A DNA stretch of 64,000 nt from Thalassospira povalilytica. GTDB taxonomy: Bacteria; Pseudomonadota; Alphaproteobacteria; Rhodospirillales; Thalassospiraceae. The notes below the pieces were generated by a model. The model had not been told where the DNA came from and ran no database searches. It saw only the letters and a list, made by a program, of their open reading frames with translations. The stretch spans positions 62,001 through 126,000 of the forward strand of contig NZ_PGTS01000007.1 of NCBI RefSeq assembly GCF_002844235.1, given 5' to 3'. Positions 33,617-41,939 of the stretch are shown here, piece after piece; position 1 is the first letter of the stretch; the number at the start of each line of letters is the position of its first letter. Position numbers and translations under genes: made by a program.

Positions 33617-34331
33617 ATTGCATGCCATTCACAAAAGCTTTGGCGCGCTGGAAGTCCTTAAGGGCATTGATCTTTCCATTGACGAGGGGCAGGTGATTGC
33701 CCTGATCGGCAAAAGCGGGTCGGGCAAAAGCACGCTTTTGCGCACGATCAACGGGCTTGAGGCGATTGATGACGGTGTCATCATGGTGGGGGGCAAGAAA
33801 ATCAGCGAACGCGATACGGATTTGCTGGCCCTTCGGCTTCAGGTCGGCATGGTGTTTCAGCAGTTCAATCTGTTTCCCCATTACACCGCGCTTGAAAATG
33901 TGATGCTGTCCCCGCAGGTCGTCAAAAAGCAATCCAAGCCAGAAGCCCGCGAGATTGCCGAGGAAATGCTGACCAAGGTCGGGCTTGCCGACAAGATGAT
34001 GCATTACCCCGATCAGCTTTCAGGCGGGCAGCAACAGCGCGTGGCGATTGCGCGCGCCCTTGCCATGAAGCCCAAGGTGCTTTTGTGTGACGAGGTGACA
34101 TCAGCACTTGATCCGGAACTGGTCAACGAGGTGCTGGCGGTTGTCCGCCAACTGGCCGAAGAAGGCATGACCCTTGTCATGGTGACCCATGAAATGCGGT
34201 TTGCCCGCGAGGTTTGTGACAAACTTGTTTTCATGCATCAGGGCCGCATTCACGAAACCGGCGACCCGGAAGAGGTTTTCGCCAACCCGAAAACGCCGGA
34301 GCTTTCAAGTTTTGTCGGGGGGCTGGCATAG
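33603..34331 (+). CDS. amino-acid ABC transporter ATP-binding protein (GlnQ type)
   Basis: A 242-residue ATPase. Walker A is IGKSGSGKSTLL, the Q-loop is MVFQQFNLFPH, the signature is LSGGQQQRVAIARAL, Walker B is KVLLCDEVTSALDPE and the switch His is in MVTHEMRFA. ALDPELV is typical of the GlnQ/HisP group that powers polar amino-acid importers. It completes the operon controlled from the GntR side. ATG 33603 is the start, inside the second permease gene. Confidence 0.93.
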   Translation: MSLVELHAIHKSFGALEVLKGIDLSIDEGQVIALIGKSGSGKSTLLRTINGLEAIDDGVIMVGGKKISERDTDLLALRLQVGMVFQQFNLFPHYTALENVMLSPQVVKKQSKPEAREIAEEMLTKVGLADKMMHYPDQLSGGQQQRVAIARALAMKPKVLLCDEVTSALDPELVNEVLAVVRQLAEEGMTLVMVTHEMRFAREVCDKLVFMHQGRIHETGDPEEVFANPKTPELSSFVGGLA

Positions 34332-34456
34332 GGATTTGGCAGACCGTCCTGTGATGGTTTTATGACATCTTGCTGCCAAGTCCCGGAAGTCCTTCGCGAT
34401 TTTTGTTCCGGCGCGCTAGAACGAAACCCGATGCCATGGGCGAACAGGGGTGTTTT

Positions 34457-35707
34457 ATGCGCGAGGACGGGCATACCGAGAACGGAGTGACAAATACAGC
34501 AGCCCGAACAGGGGCGGTGATCGGGGTTCTGGATCGTTTCCCGGTGCTGGTGTTGGGATTGCTTCTGGTCGGGGCGTTTTGCGCGTCCAGTGCCGCACCG
34601 CTTGCCGGGCTTTATGTTGTTGAGGGGCTTGGTCAGCCGCCCTGGAAAATCAGCATGGTGGCGGTTGTTCAGGTCTGTGTGACACTTTTGGTCAATCGCG
34701 GGTTCGGGCGGGCCATTGATCGCGGATTTCCGGTCAAAATCCTTTTGATCACCAGCATCCTTTGTTTTGCGCTTGGCATGTTCATTCTGGGCGCGATCCG
34801 CAATTACTGGGTTTATCTGTGTCTGGTGTCGATCCTGCTTGGGATCGGGGCCGGGGCGCTTTCGGTGATGTATTCATTTGGCCGTCTGTTTGCCGAGCAG
34901 ACCGGGCGCGATGTTGTCAAATTCAACGGATTTTTGCGCATTCAGACATCGCTTGGCTGGATGGTCGGGCCAGCAGCATCGCTGTCGCTTTACGGGGCGT
35001 TCGGGTTTGCAGCGACCTATTTCACGATTTCGGGGCTGGCGGCGGTCTGGTTTGTGGTTTGTTTGCTGATTGTGCCATCAGCGTTCAAAACCCATCACCC
35101 GAACAGCCTGAAATCCGGTGCGAAAGTCCCGTTCAATTTCGGCCTTTTGCAGGCCTGTGTGCCGGTGTTTTTCATTGCGGCGGCCAATGTGGTGTTTGTA
35201 TCGGCGATGCCGCTTTATTTTTCGGCCGAGCTTGGGCTGGTGGCGTCATCGGCGGGGTTTGCGCTAAGTGTGAAATGCCTTGTCGAAGTGGTGGTGATTT
35301 ATTTCTGTGCCAAGCTGATCCGAAAGGTTGGCGAGCGTAAGGGAATGCTGATCTCTGCCGTGCTGGGCGCGATATTCTTTGGCCTGATCCATGAAGCCGG
35401 AACGCTGGTTGACGTGCTGGTGCTGGCGGTGCTTGACGGGGCCTATTACGGGATATTTGCCGGGATCAGCATGACATTCGTGCAAAACTTCGCCAAGGAC
35501 CAGCCCGGTATCGCCACCGGATATTATGTCAGCACGCTTTTTGTTGGCGGCTTGTTGGGGAATCTTTTGACCGGTGTTGTCGCCAGTGCATATGATTTTC
35601 GAACCACGGTTCTGATGGCATGCCTGTTTGCCGTGATCGGGGCGGTCATTTTGCTGATCAGCCGCGATGTTAACCCGGATGCCAAAACAGCGGCGTCATC
35701 AAGATGA
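34457..35707 (+). CDS. MFS transporter, sugar-efflux (SetA)-like
   Basis: A 416-residue twelve-helix carrier from ATG 34457 (GGGG six bases upstream); longer starts at 34436 and 34370 have no ribosome site. The loop between helices 2 and 3 reads VNRGFGRAIDRGFPVKILLI, a variant of the MFS A-motif. IATGYYVSTLFVGGLLGNLL near the C-terminus resembles Set-type sugar efflux pumps. It stands alone after the ABC operon with 125 bases between them. The substrate is unknown. Confidence 0.82.
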   Translation: MREDGHTENGVTNTAARTGAVIGVLDRFPVLVLGLLLVGAFCASSAAPLAGLYVVEGLGQPPWKISMVAVVQVCVTLLVNRGFGRAIDRGFPVKILLITSILCFALGMFILGAIRNYWVYLCLVSILLGIGAGALSVMYSFGRLFAEQTGRDVVKFNGFLRIQTSLGWMVGPAASLSLYGAFGFAATYFTISGLAAVWFVVCLLIVPSAFKTHHPNSLKSGAKVPFNFGLLQACVPVFFIAAANVVFVSAMPLYFSAELGLVASSAGFALSVKCLVEVVVIYFCAKLIRKVGERKGMLISAVLGAIFFGLIHEAGTLVDVLVLAVLDGAYYGIFAGISMTFVQNFAKDQPGIATGYYVSTLFVGGLLGNLLTGVVASAYDFRTTVLMACLFAVIGAVILLISRDVNPDAKTAASSR

Positions 35708-35742
35708 CTTGACTTTGTCGGGCGTGCGGCGATGATCGCACC

Positions 35743-36216
35743 ATGTCTGAACAAACCCAAAATACACGCCCGCGTTTGTTTGTGGATGCCGATGCCTGTC
35801 CGGTAAAGGCGGAATGTGAACGTGTGGCTGAACGCCACCGGATCGAGATGATCCTGGTGTCCAATGGCGGTATTCGTCCGTCGCGCAATCCGTTGATCAA
35901 AATTGTGATCGTGCCGCCCGAACCCGATGCCGCCGATGACTGGATCGCCGAGAATGCCCGGGCGCGCGATGTGATTGTCACCAATGACATTCCGTTGGCG
36001 TCACGCGGGCTTGAGATCGGAGCACGGGTGCTTAAAGCCAATGGCCAAGAATTTACGGAAGCCAATATCGGCAATGCATTGGCCGGGCGCGAGATCGCGG
36101 CCCATATGCGCGAAGTCACGGGCGAGCAGGGGCGCAATGCGGCCTTCACCCAGAAGGACCGGTCGAAATTTTCAAGCGCACTTGAGGTGCTGGTGCAGGC
36201 GGTTCTGCGCGGCTGA
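35743..36216 (+). CDS. YaiI/YqxD family protein (DUF188)
   Basis: A 157-residue protein. RLFVDADACPVKAECERVAE, RDVIVTNDIPLASRGLEIGA and REVTGEQGRNAAFTQKDRSKF are the conserved blocks of the UPF0178 family, which has a PIN-like nuclease fold with acidic active-site residues. No substrate is established. It is 35 bases after the MFS gene and ends at a strong terminator, so it may share that transcript. Confidence 0.92.
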   Translation: MSEQTQNTRPRLFVDADACPVKAECERVAERHRIEMILVSNGGIRPSRNPLIKIVIVPPEPDAADDWIAENARARDVIVTNDIPLASRGLEIGARVLKANGQEFTEANIGNALAGREIAAHMREVTGEQGRNAAFTQKDRSKFSSALEVLVQAVLRG

Positions 36217-36242
36217 TCAGACTGAGAGACAAAGACAAATGC

Positions 36243-36280
36243 AAAAGAGGCCGTCCTGTTTAAGGACGGCCTCTTTTTTT
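36243..36280. terminator. strong bidirectional terminator after yaiI-type gene
   Basis: A 14-base perfect stem (AAAAGAGGCCGTCC with GGACGGCCTCTTTT) and a seven-base loop, with T-runs on the plus and A-runs on the minus side. It separates the gene from the converging DUF4870 gene. Confidence 0.9.
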
Positions 36281-36315
36281 CAGGTCAGGATGCTGATGGT
36301 GATTTTGGCATTGCC

Positions 36316-36774
36316 TTAAAGGCTGGGTTCCTGACGTTCAGGCTGCGGGTTTGATGCGGTGGTGATGGCCGGGGTGCTGCCGGGCGTGAATGTTTCGCCA
36401 CGGCCAAGGGCGTTCATCCCCTTGATGACGCGGATCAGGGTCCAGACGAACCAGTAAATGCCCAGCGCCAGCGGCACGATATACAGAATTGCACCGATGC
36501 CAAGCGTCATGAAACTCAATGCGCCAATCAGCATGTAAAGCACGATATTGATGACCATGATGATCACGCCGCGCCAGAAAATGGCAATCTGGTGTTCGAA
36601 ATGATTGGCGGCAACCGCGTCGCTTGTCGTGCGGTTCATATAGGCCATGACGACCCCGGCCAGCGCCGTCAGACCGGTCACAAAGCCGACCAGATAAAGA
36701 ATGTAAACAATGTTCGCCAGATTGCGGCCTTCGCCGCTTGGCGCTTGCGGGGTGGAATTGGTGGTTGCTTCCAT
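36316..36774 (-). CDS. DUF4870-type membrane protein
   Basis: A 152-residue protein with a polar N-terminus, three to four hydrophobic helices (IVYILYLVGFVTGLTALAGV; IIMVINIVLYMLIGALSF; ILYIVPLALGIYWFVWTL) and a Pro/Thr-rich tail. The pattern HFEHQIAIFWRGV followed by two spans, ending RVIKGMNALGRGE, is that of DUF4870. Function unknown. Monocistronic: a 259-base gap separates it from the aldehyde dehydrogenase gene. Confidence 0.82.
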   Translation of the reverse strand: MEATTNSTPQAPSGEGRNLANIVYILYLVGFVTGLTALAGVVMAYMNRTTSDAVAANHFEHQIAIFWRGVIIMVINIVLYMLIGALSFMTLGIGAILYIVPLALGIYWFVWTLIRVIKGMNALGRGETFTPGSTPAITTASNPQPERQEPSL

Positions 36775-36879
36775 TATGTCCTCAAAATCTAATATGAAGA
36801 GAAAATAAACAAGTCGATACCACCTTAAAGAGAACTTCAGGTGAAGGCGAGGAAATAGTGATTGAAATCAATCGGCTGT

Positions 36880-36919
36880 AAAACAAAACAGGCCGCCGGA
36901 CATAAAGTCCGACGGCCTG
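36880..36919 (-). terminator. Rho-independent terminator of the liv/aldehyde dehydrogenase operon
   Basis: On the minus strand, a 13-base stem (arms 36889-36901 and 36907-36919, one mismatch) is followed by TTTTGTTTT. It lies about 115 bases beyond the aldehyde dehydrogenase stop. Confidence 0.8.
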
Positions 36920-36928
36920 CACACAGGT

Positions 36929-36961
36929 CCTGACTTGCAAGGGAACTCAGTGCAAGTCAGG
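36929..36961. repeat. 11-bp perfect inverted repeat in the aldehyde dehydrogenase 3' region
   Basis: CCTGACTTGCA (36929-36939) and TGCAAGTCAGG (36951-36961) form a strong hairpin with an 11-base loop. It lies between the stop codon and the terminator. It could stabilise the mRNA end or be part of a 3'-derived small RNA. Confidence 0.5.
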
Positions 36962-37033
36962 CTTCCCCCCTGCGTTAGCTGATTGAACGGGAGAGCCGGA
37001 CAGAAGTTCCATCCGGTTCCAGTTCCACTGGCC

Positions 37034-38491
37034 TTAGAACGGGTAGTGGCGTTTGCCGCTTTGGATGGTGATCCAGCGCATTTCGGTGAATTCGTCGATC
37101 GATGCCTGGGAGCCAAACCGGCCATAACCGGACGATTTCACACCGCCAAACGGCATCTGTGCTTCGTCCTGAACGGTCGGGCTATTGATGTGGCAGATGC
37201 CGCTTTCGATGCGTTTGGCAACGTCCATGGCACGCGGAATATTGGTCGAGAAGACCGCAGAAGACAGGCCATATTCGCTGTCATTGGCGATGCGAACGGC
37301 TTCGTCTTCGTTGCCGGCACGGATGACGACACAGATCGGACCAAAGCTTTCCTCGGAATAGATTTTCATTGCCGGGGTGACATGATCCAGAAGGGTCGCG
37401 TCCATCAGAACGCCATCCTTGGCCTTGCCCGAACCGGCAACCAGTTTGGCACCCTTGGAAACCGCGTCTTCGACCAGTTCTTCGATGCGATTGACAGCTT
37501 CGACATTGACCACACCGCCAAGGATGTGTTCGGCCTTGGCCGGGTCGCCAGCGGTAAGGGTTTTTGCCTTGGCAGCCAGTTTGGCAACGAATTCGTCGGC
37601 AACCGCATTGTCAACGATCAGGCGTTCGGTCGACATGCAAATCTGGCCCTGGTTCATATAGGCGCCGAATGCCGCACCATTGACGGCTTCGTCAAGGTCG
37701 GCATCGTCCAGAACAAGGAACGGTGCCTTGCCGCCCAGTTCAAGCAGAACCGGTTTGAGATGTTCGGCACCCAGCTTGGCGATGATGCGGCCAACACGGG
37801 TCGAGCCGGTAAAATTGATGCGACGTACCGCCGGATGGGCAATCAGGGTTTCGACGATTTCCGGGGCATCTTCCGGAGCGTTGGTGACAACGTTGACCAC
37901 CCCTTCGGGGGCACCGGCTTCGACCAGGCATTCACCGATCAGGCGATGCAGGGCCGGGCAAAGCTCGGACGCCTTGAGCACCACGGTATTGCCACAGGCA
38001 AGCGGCATGGCAATGGCGCGCGTGCCCAGAATGACCGGTGCGTTCCAAGGTGCAATGCCCAGAACAACACCGACCGGCTGACGTACACCCATGGCCATCA
38101 GGCCCGGATGATCGGACGGAATGATATCGCCGGTGATCTGGGTGGTCATGGCACCGGCTTCGCGGAGCATGTTGGCCGCAAGATGGGCGTTAAAGCCGCC
38201 CCACATGCGGGTACTTCCGGTTTCATCAAGGACAAGCTGGCCGAACTGGTCGCCCTTGGATTCCATGATGTCGGCTGCCTTGAGCAGGATCTTGCGACGG
38301 GCACCCGGGCCCATTTTTGACCATTCCGGGAAGGCCGCGGCAGCGGCATCGGCGGCCTTGCGGGCATCGGCGGCATTGGCCGCCGCCGCAACCGTTGCGG
38401 TTTCGCCGGTGACCGGGTTTTTGCGTTCAAACGTGCGGTTGTTTGACGCGTTCACATCCTGGTTGCCGATCAACAATTTTACATCATTCAT
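37034..38491 (-). CDS. aldehyde dehydrogenase, salicylaldehyde/vanillin dehydrogenase-like
   Basis: A 485-residue NAD(P)-dependent aldehyde dehydrogenase from ATG 38491 (AGGAG upstream); the open frame extends further but without a ribosome site. The catalytic Cys is in MNQGQICMSTERLIV, the general-base Glu in LLELGGKAPFLVL, the cofactor loop is FTGSTRVGRII, and GIAPWNAPVILGTRAIAMPL is the conserved N-terminal segment. INSPTVQDEAQMPFGGVKSS near the end resembles aromatic-aldehyde enzymes. It follows five genes of a branched-chain-type ABC transporter, so the imported compound may be an aromatic or related aldehyde precursor. The substrate is inferred. Confidence 0.88.
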   Translation of the reverse strand: MNDVKLLIGNQDVNASNNRTFERKNPVTGETATVAAAANAADARKAADAAAAAFPEWSKMGPGARRKILLKAADIMESKGDQFGQLVLDETGSTRMWGGFNAHLAANMLREAGAMTTQITGDIIPSDHPGLMAMGVRQPVGVVLGIAPWNAPVILGTRAIAMPLACGNTVVLKASELCPALHRLIGECLVEAGAPEGVVNVVTNAPEDAPEIVETLIAHPAVRRINFTGSTRVGRIIAKLGAEHLKPVLLELGGKAPFLVLDDADLDEAVNGAAFGAYMNQGQICMSTERLIVDNAVADEFVAKLAAKAKTLTAGDPAKAEHILGGVVNVEAVNRIEELVEDAVSKGAKLVAGSGKAKDGVLMDATLLDHVTPAMKIYSEESFGPICVVIRAGNEDEAVRIANDSEYGLSSAVFSTNIPRAMDVAKRIESGICHINSPTVQDEAQMPFGGVKSSGYGRFGSQASIDEFTEMRWITIQSGKRHYPF

Positions 38492-38543
38492 GACGTTTCT
38501 CCTGACTTTATCAATTACTGCTGCGAGGTGGCGAAAAGCGGCA

Positions 38544-39260
38544 TCATGCCGCCCCAAGGCCAAGGAAGGCCTTTTGCACAGCAGGGTCGGATTGCAGGGC
38601 CCGGGCGCTGTCTTGTCCGGTGATGGCCCCGTTTTCAATCAGATATCCCCGATCTGATATGGCAAGGGACTGGTGCGCGTTCTGTTCGACCAGAAGAACA
38701 CCAACCCCGGTTGTACGAATGGCGGCAAGCGCCTTGAACAGATCCCCGGTCATGATGGGTGACAGACCAAGGGAGGGTTCATCAAGCAGCAAGATATCGG
38801 GATTTGACATCAGCGCACGGCCAATGGCGACCATTTGCTGTTCGCCGCCGCTCATGGTGCGGGCGGCCTGGTTCAAACGTTCGGCCAGTTTGGGGAACAG
38901 ACCGATCACCCGATCAAGGTTTTGTTTTTCCGATGCGCGTGCCCGTTTGGCAAAGGCCCCGAGTTCAAGATTTTCACGCACTGTCAGTTCGCCGAAAATG
39001 CCGCGGCCTTCGGGGACAAGCGCCAGACCGGCTTCGACGATTTTGTGGGCGGAAAGATCGGTAAGCTCCGCCCCGGAAAGATTGATGCGCGTCCCATCCT
39101 GTGCGGTGACAAGGCCGGCACAGGCTTTGAGCAGGCTGCTTTTGCCCGCACCATTGGCGCCAAGCATCACAACGATTTCACCGCGATCAACGGTCAAGGA
39201 TACATCGCGCAGGGCTGCGTGTTTACCATAGGATACAGACAGGTTTTTGATATCAAGCAT
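38544..39260 (-). CDS. livF: branched-chain amino-acid-type ABC transporter ATP-binding protein (LivF)
   Basis: A 238-residue ATPase from ATG 39260, overlapping livG by eight bases. Walker A LGANGAGKSSLL, signature TMSGGEQQMVAIGRALM, Walker B DILLLDEPSLGLSP. Relative to LivG it lacks the long insertion before Walker B, as LivF should. It pairs with LivG on the heterodimeric permease LivHM. The substrate may not be an amino acid; this family also imports urea, amides and aromatic acids. Confidence 0.9.
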   Translation of the reverse strand: MLDIKNLSVSYGKHAALRDVSLTVDRGEIVVMLGANGAGKSSLLKACAGLVTAQDGTRINLSGAELTDLSAHKIVEAGLALVPEGRGIFGELTVRENLELGAFAKRARASEKQNLDRVIGLFPKLAERLNQAARTMSGGEQQMVAIGRALMSNPDILLLDEPSLGLSPIMTGDLFKALAAIRTTGVGVLLVEQNAHQSLAISDRGYLIENGAITGQDSARALQSDPAVQKAFLGLGAA

Positions 39261-39987
39261 GGCTGTCTCCCAGATAGGCGCGGACAACTTCGGGATCGGA
39301 AAGGACTTCGTCAGGCGTGCCATCGGCGATCTTGGCCCCGGCATTCATGACAACGCAACGATCGCACAGGCTTCTGATCGCATCCATCACATGTTCAACC
39401 ATGATGATGGTCAGGCCTTCTTCTTTGAGCTGCCGCACCAGGGCAATACCGTCCTGAAGTTCGGACGGGTTCAGACCGGCCAGCCATTCATCAAGCAAAA
39501 GAAGCCTGGGCTGAAGGGCAAGGGCGCGGCCCAGTTCAAGGCGTTTCTGATCGATATAGGTCAGATCACCGGCAGGCGTGTGGGCCTGTTTGGCAAGACC
39601 GATGCGGTCCAGCAGTTCAAGGGCAGCCGAATGGGCGGCATCCCCCCATAGCGGATTGGTGCGATAGGCAAGACCGGCTTCAATATTTTCCACGCAATCA
39701 AGATCAGGCAGAACGCGGACAAGCTGGAACGTGCGCGCAATGCCGGAATGGCTGATCTTGTGGGCGGGCAGGTTTGTGATGTCCTTGCCGCTGATGACGA
39801 CCTTTCCTTCGTTGGCCTGAAGGGCACCGGAAATCAGGTTCATCACCGTGGTTTTGCCCGACCCGTTCGGACCCAGAAGGCCGACAATTTCACCGGCATG
39901 GACATCAAATTGCATCTGATTGACCGCAATCAGACCGCCAAATGCCTTATGCAGGCCCGAGATCGAGAGAAGAATTTCGGTATTCAT
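39253..39987 (-). CDS. livG: branched-chain amino-acid-type ABC transporter ATP-binding protein (LivG)
   Basis: A 244-residue ATPase. Walker A LLGPNGSGKTTVMNLI, the LivG landmark GIARTFQLVRVLPDLDCVEN, and Walker B RLLLLDEWLAGLNPSE, where Trp-Leu replaces the usual Pro. The signature stretch DLTYIDQKRLELGRALAL has no LSGGQ, which is notable; a degenerate signature could make this the weaker ATP site. It overlaps livM by four bases (ATGA) and livF by eight. Confidence 0.88.
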   Translation of the reverse strand: MNTEILLSISGLHKAFGGLIAVNQMQFDVHAGEIVGLLGPNGSGKTTVMNLISGALQANEGKVVISGKDITNLPAHKISHSGIARTFQLVRVLPDLDCVENIEAGLAYRTNPLWGDAAHSAALELLDRIGLAKQAHTPAGDLTYIDQKRLELGRALALQPRLLLLDEWLAGLNPSELQDGIALVRQLKEEGLTIIMVEHVMDAIRSLCDRCVVMNAGAKIADGTPDEVLSDPEVVRAYLGDSHA

Positions 39988-40967
39988 GCTGTTTTCTCCC
40001 CTGATTTGCGGGTGGTTTCGGTGTCGGTTGAAAGCGTGCGTTTTTTCGGTGCACGGTATTTTTCATACAAACCAACCACACCACCGGGCAGAAGATAGAC
40101 AATCACCATGAACACACAGCCAAGCAGAATGCTGAAATGGTTCGGGAAGCTTGCGGTCAGAACTTCAAACAGAAGGGTCAGCGGAATGACCCCCAGAAGC
40201 GGACCCAGCAAACGGCGCGGTCCCCCCAGAAGTGCCATGATGACAACCTGGAATGACAGCATCGGGTTAAAGGCAATCACCGGATCGATATAGGTCCAGC
40301 GTGGTGCGATGATGGCGCCGGTCAGTGTCATGAATAGGGCAGACAGAACAAACAGCGCGACTTTGACGCGGGTAACATCAATACCGCAATGTTTGGCGAC
40401 GGTTTCGTCTTCGCCAATGATGCGAAGCGCAAAGCCAAGGCGCGAACGCCCAAGGACAAACCCGGTCAGAAGCAATACGGCAAACAGGGCCAGCAACTGC
40501 CAGTAAATGTCATTCTGGGTGATATCAAGGAAGACATAGCGGCCCATTTCACGGGTGACATTGACTTCGTACCAACTGACAACCTGACGGACCAGTTCGG
40601 TCAGGCCAAAGGTAAAGATCACGAAATAGACGCCCGCCAGTCGCAAGGTCGAAAAGCCGACCAGAAGGGCAACAACCGTTCCGGCAAGGCCCGCACACAG
40701 AAGAACAAGCGGGAAGGCCATGACTTCACCGAGGACTGCGACCGTATAGGCGCCAATGCCAAAGAACACGACAGTCGCAAGCGAGATATAGCGCGTCGGG
40801 CCGGAAAACATCGACCAGGCCGTGGCAAGCACGGCGAAGCTGACGACACTGATGGCAAGCGACATATAGTAGCTGTCAACAAGCGACGGCAGGAAGGCAA
40901 GGGCGGCAAAGATTGCGGCACCGATGGCCACCGGCCGGATGAAATCGGGTTTCAGAAAGGGAGTCAT
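39984..40967 (-). CDS. livM: branched-chain amino-acid-type ABC transporter permease (LivM)
   Basis: A 327-residue permease with eight or nine hydrophobic helices. GRSRLGFALRIIGEDETVAK and YIDPVIAFNPMLSFQVVIMALLGG are the LivM landmarks. The last 25 residues are basic (KYRAPKKRTLSTDTETTRK) and cytoplasmic. It overlaps livH by one base and livG by four, so translation is coupled throughout the operon. Confidence 0.9.
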   Translation of the reverse strand: MTPFLKPDFIRPVAIGAAIFAALAFLPSLVDSYYMSLAISVVSFAVLATAWSMFSGPTRYISLATVVFFGIGAYTVAVLGEVMAFPLVLLCAGLAGTVVALLVGFSTLRLAGVYFVIFTFGLTELVRQVVSWYEVNVTREMGRYVFLDITQNDIYWQLLALFAVLLLTGFVLGRSRLGFALRIIGEDETVAKHCGIDVTRVKVALFVLSALFMTLTGAIIAPRWTYIDPVIAFNPMLSFQVVIMALLGGPRRLLGPLLGVIPLTLLFEVLTASFPNHFSILLGCVFMVIVYLLPGGVVGLYEKYRAPKKRTLSTDTETTRKSGEKTA

Positions 40968-41836
40968 TATGCGGTCCTCCCGAACAGGCCGGATGGTTTG
41001 ATCAGCAAGACCAGAAGGAAGATCACATAGGTGACAGCAATGGTCAGGCCCGGATCGATATAGGTTGCCACCAGACTTTCGGCGATGCCAAGGATCAGAC
41101 CGGCAATCAGCGCGCCCAGAAGGTTACCCACCCCGCCCATGATCACAACGATCAGGGCCTTCATGGTAAAGACAACACCCATCGAGGTCGAAAAGGTCAG
41201 GAACATGCTGACCAGAACGCCGCCGACAGCTGCGACCGCACCGCCAAGCGCAAAGGCAAAGCAGGCTGCGAAATTGACATCAATGGCGACAAGGCGGGCC
41301 GAGGTCGGATCAACCGCAACCGCACGAAGGGCGGTGCCAATACGGGTACGCGTCAGGATCAGATAGAAACCAAGACCAATGACAACGGCAAAGCCAAGGG
41401 CAACCAGACGGTTGGCCGCGATGGCCGCGCCAAACACGTCAACCGCGTCATTAAGGAAATCATAGCTGTAATAATTGCCGCCAAACCAGACCAGCAGCAC
41501 ACCCTGAACGATGAACAGCAGGCCGAAGGTGGCCAGAATGCTGTCAACTTCAAGCATGCCACGGTTTTTGGCGCGCGCGACCAACGGGGTCAGCAAAAAG
41601 CGATAAATGCCCCAGTTCAGCGCGAAGCTGAGCGGAATGATGATCAAAAGACCAAGGATCGGGTTGATCCCGAGTGCGGTCATGAAAACAAAGGCAATAA
41701 AGGACGCGACGATCATCAGTTCGCCATAGGCGAGATTCATGATGCGCGAAACACCGTATTGCAGGGTCAGACCCATGGCGACAAGGGCATACATGCCGCC
41801 AAGCGTAATCCCCGATAATAATGCGTAGCTTAACAT
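40967..41836 (-). CDS. livH: branched-chain amino-acid-type ABC transporter permease (LivH)
   Basis: A 289-residue permease. SGITLGGMYALVAMGLTLQYGV and RIMNLAYGELMIVASFIAFV at the start, and the EAA-type loop RTRIGTALRAVAVDPTSARLV, are the LivH family pattern. It is the second gene after the binding protein, 103 bases downstream of it, with a strong hairpin in the gap. Together with LivM it forms the membrane pore. Confidence 0.9.
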   Translation of the reverse strand: MLSYALLSGITLGGMYALVAMGLTLQYGVSRIMNLAYGELMIVASFIAFVFMTALGINPILGLLIIIPLSFALNWGIYRFLLTPLVARAKNRGMLEVDSILATFGLLFIVQGVLLVWFGGNYYSYDFLNDAVDVFGAAIAANRLVALGFAVVIGLGFYLILTRTRIGTALRAVAVDPTSARLVAIDVNFAACFAFALGGAVAAVGGVLVSMFLTFSTSMGVVFTMKALIVVIMGGVGNLLGALIAGLILGIAESLVATYIDPGLTIAVTYVIFLLVLLIKPSGLFGRTA

Positions 41837-41879
41837 TCACTTCTTCCCAAAGGGGGTATCGGGTCCCGGACGGGGAGGT

Positions 41880-41921
41880 GTCGGGGTTCCCGTGCGGTTG
41901 TGCACACACGGAAACCCCGAC
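41880..41921 (-). terminator. hairpin between livJ-type and livH genes, likely partial terminator
   Basis: GTCGGGGTT at 41880-41888 pairs with AACCCCGAC-type bases at 41913-41921, and inner CCCGTGCG/CACACGG bases extend the stem. No long T-run follows, so it may trim or protect the binding-protein mRNA rather than end all transcription. This would give the higher binding-protein level usual in such operons. Confidence 0.55.
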
Positions 41922-41939
41922 AATCCTTTAAGGCTGCGA

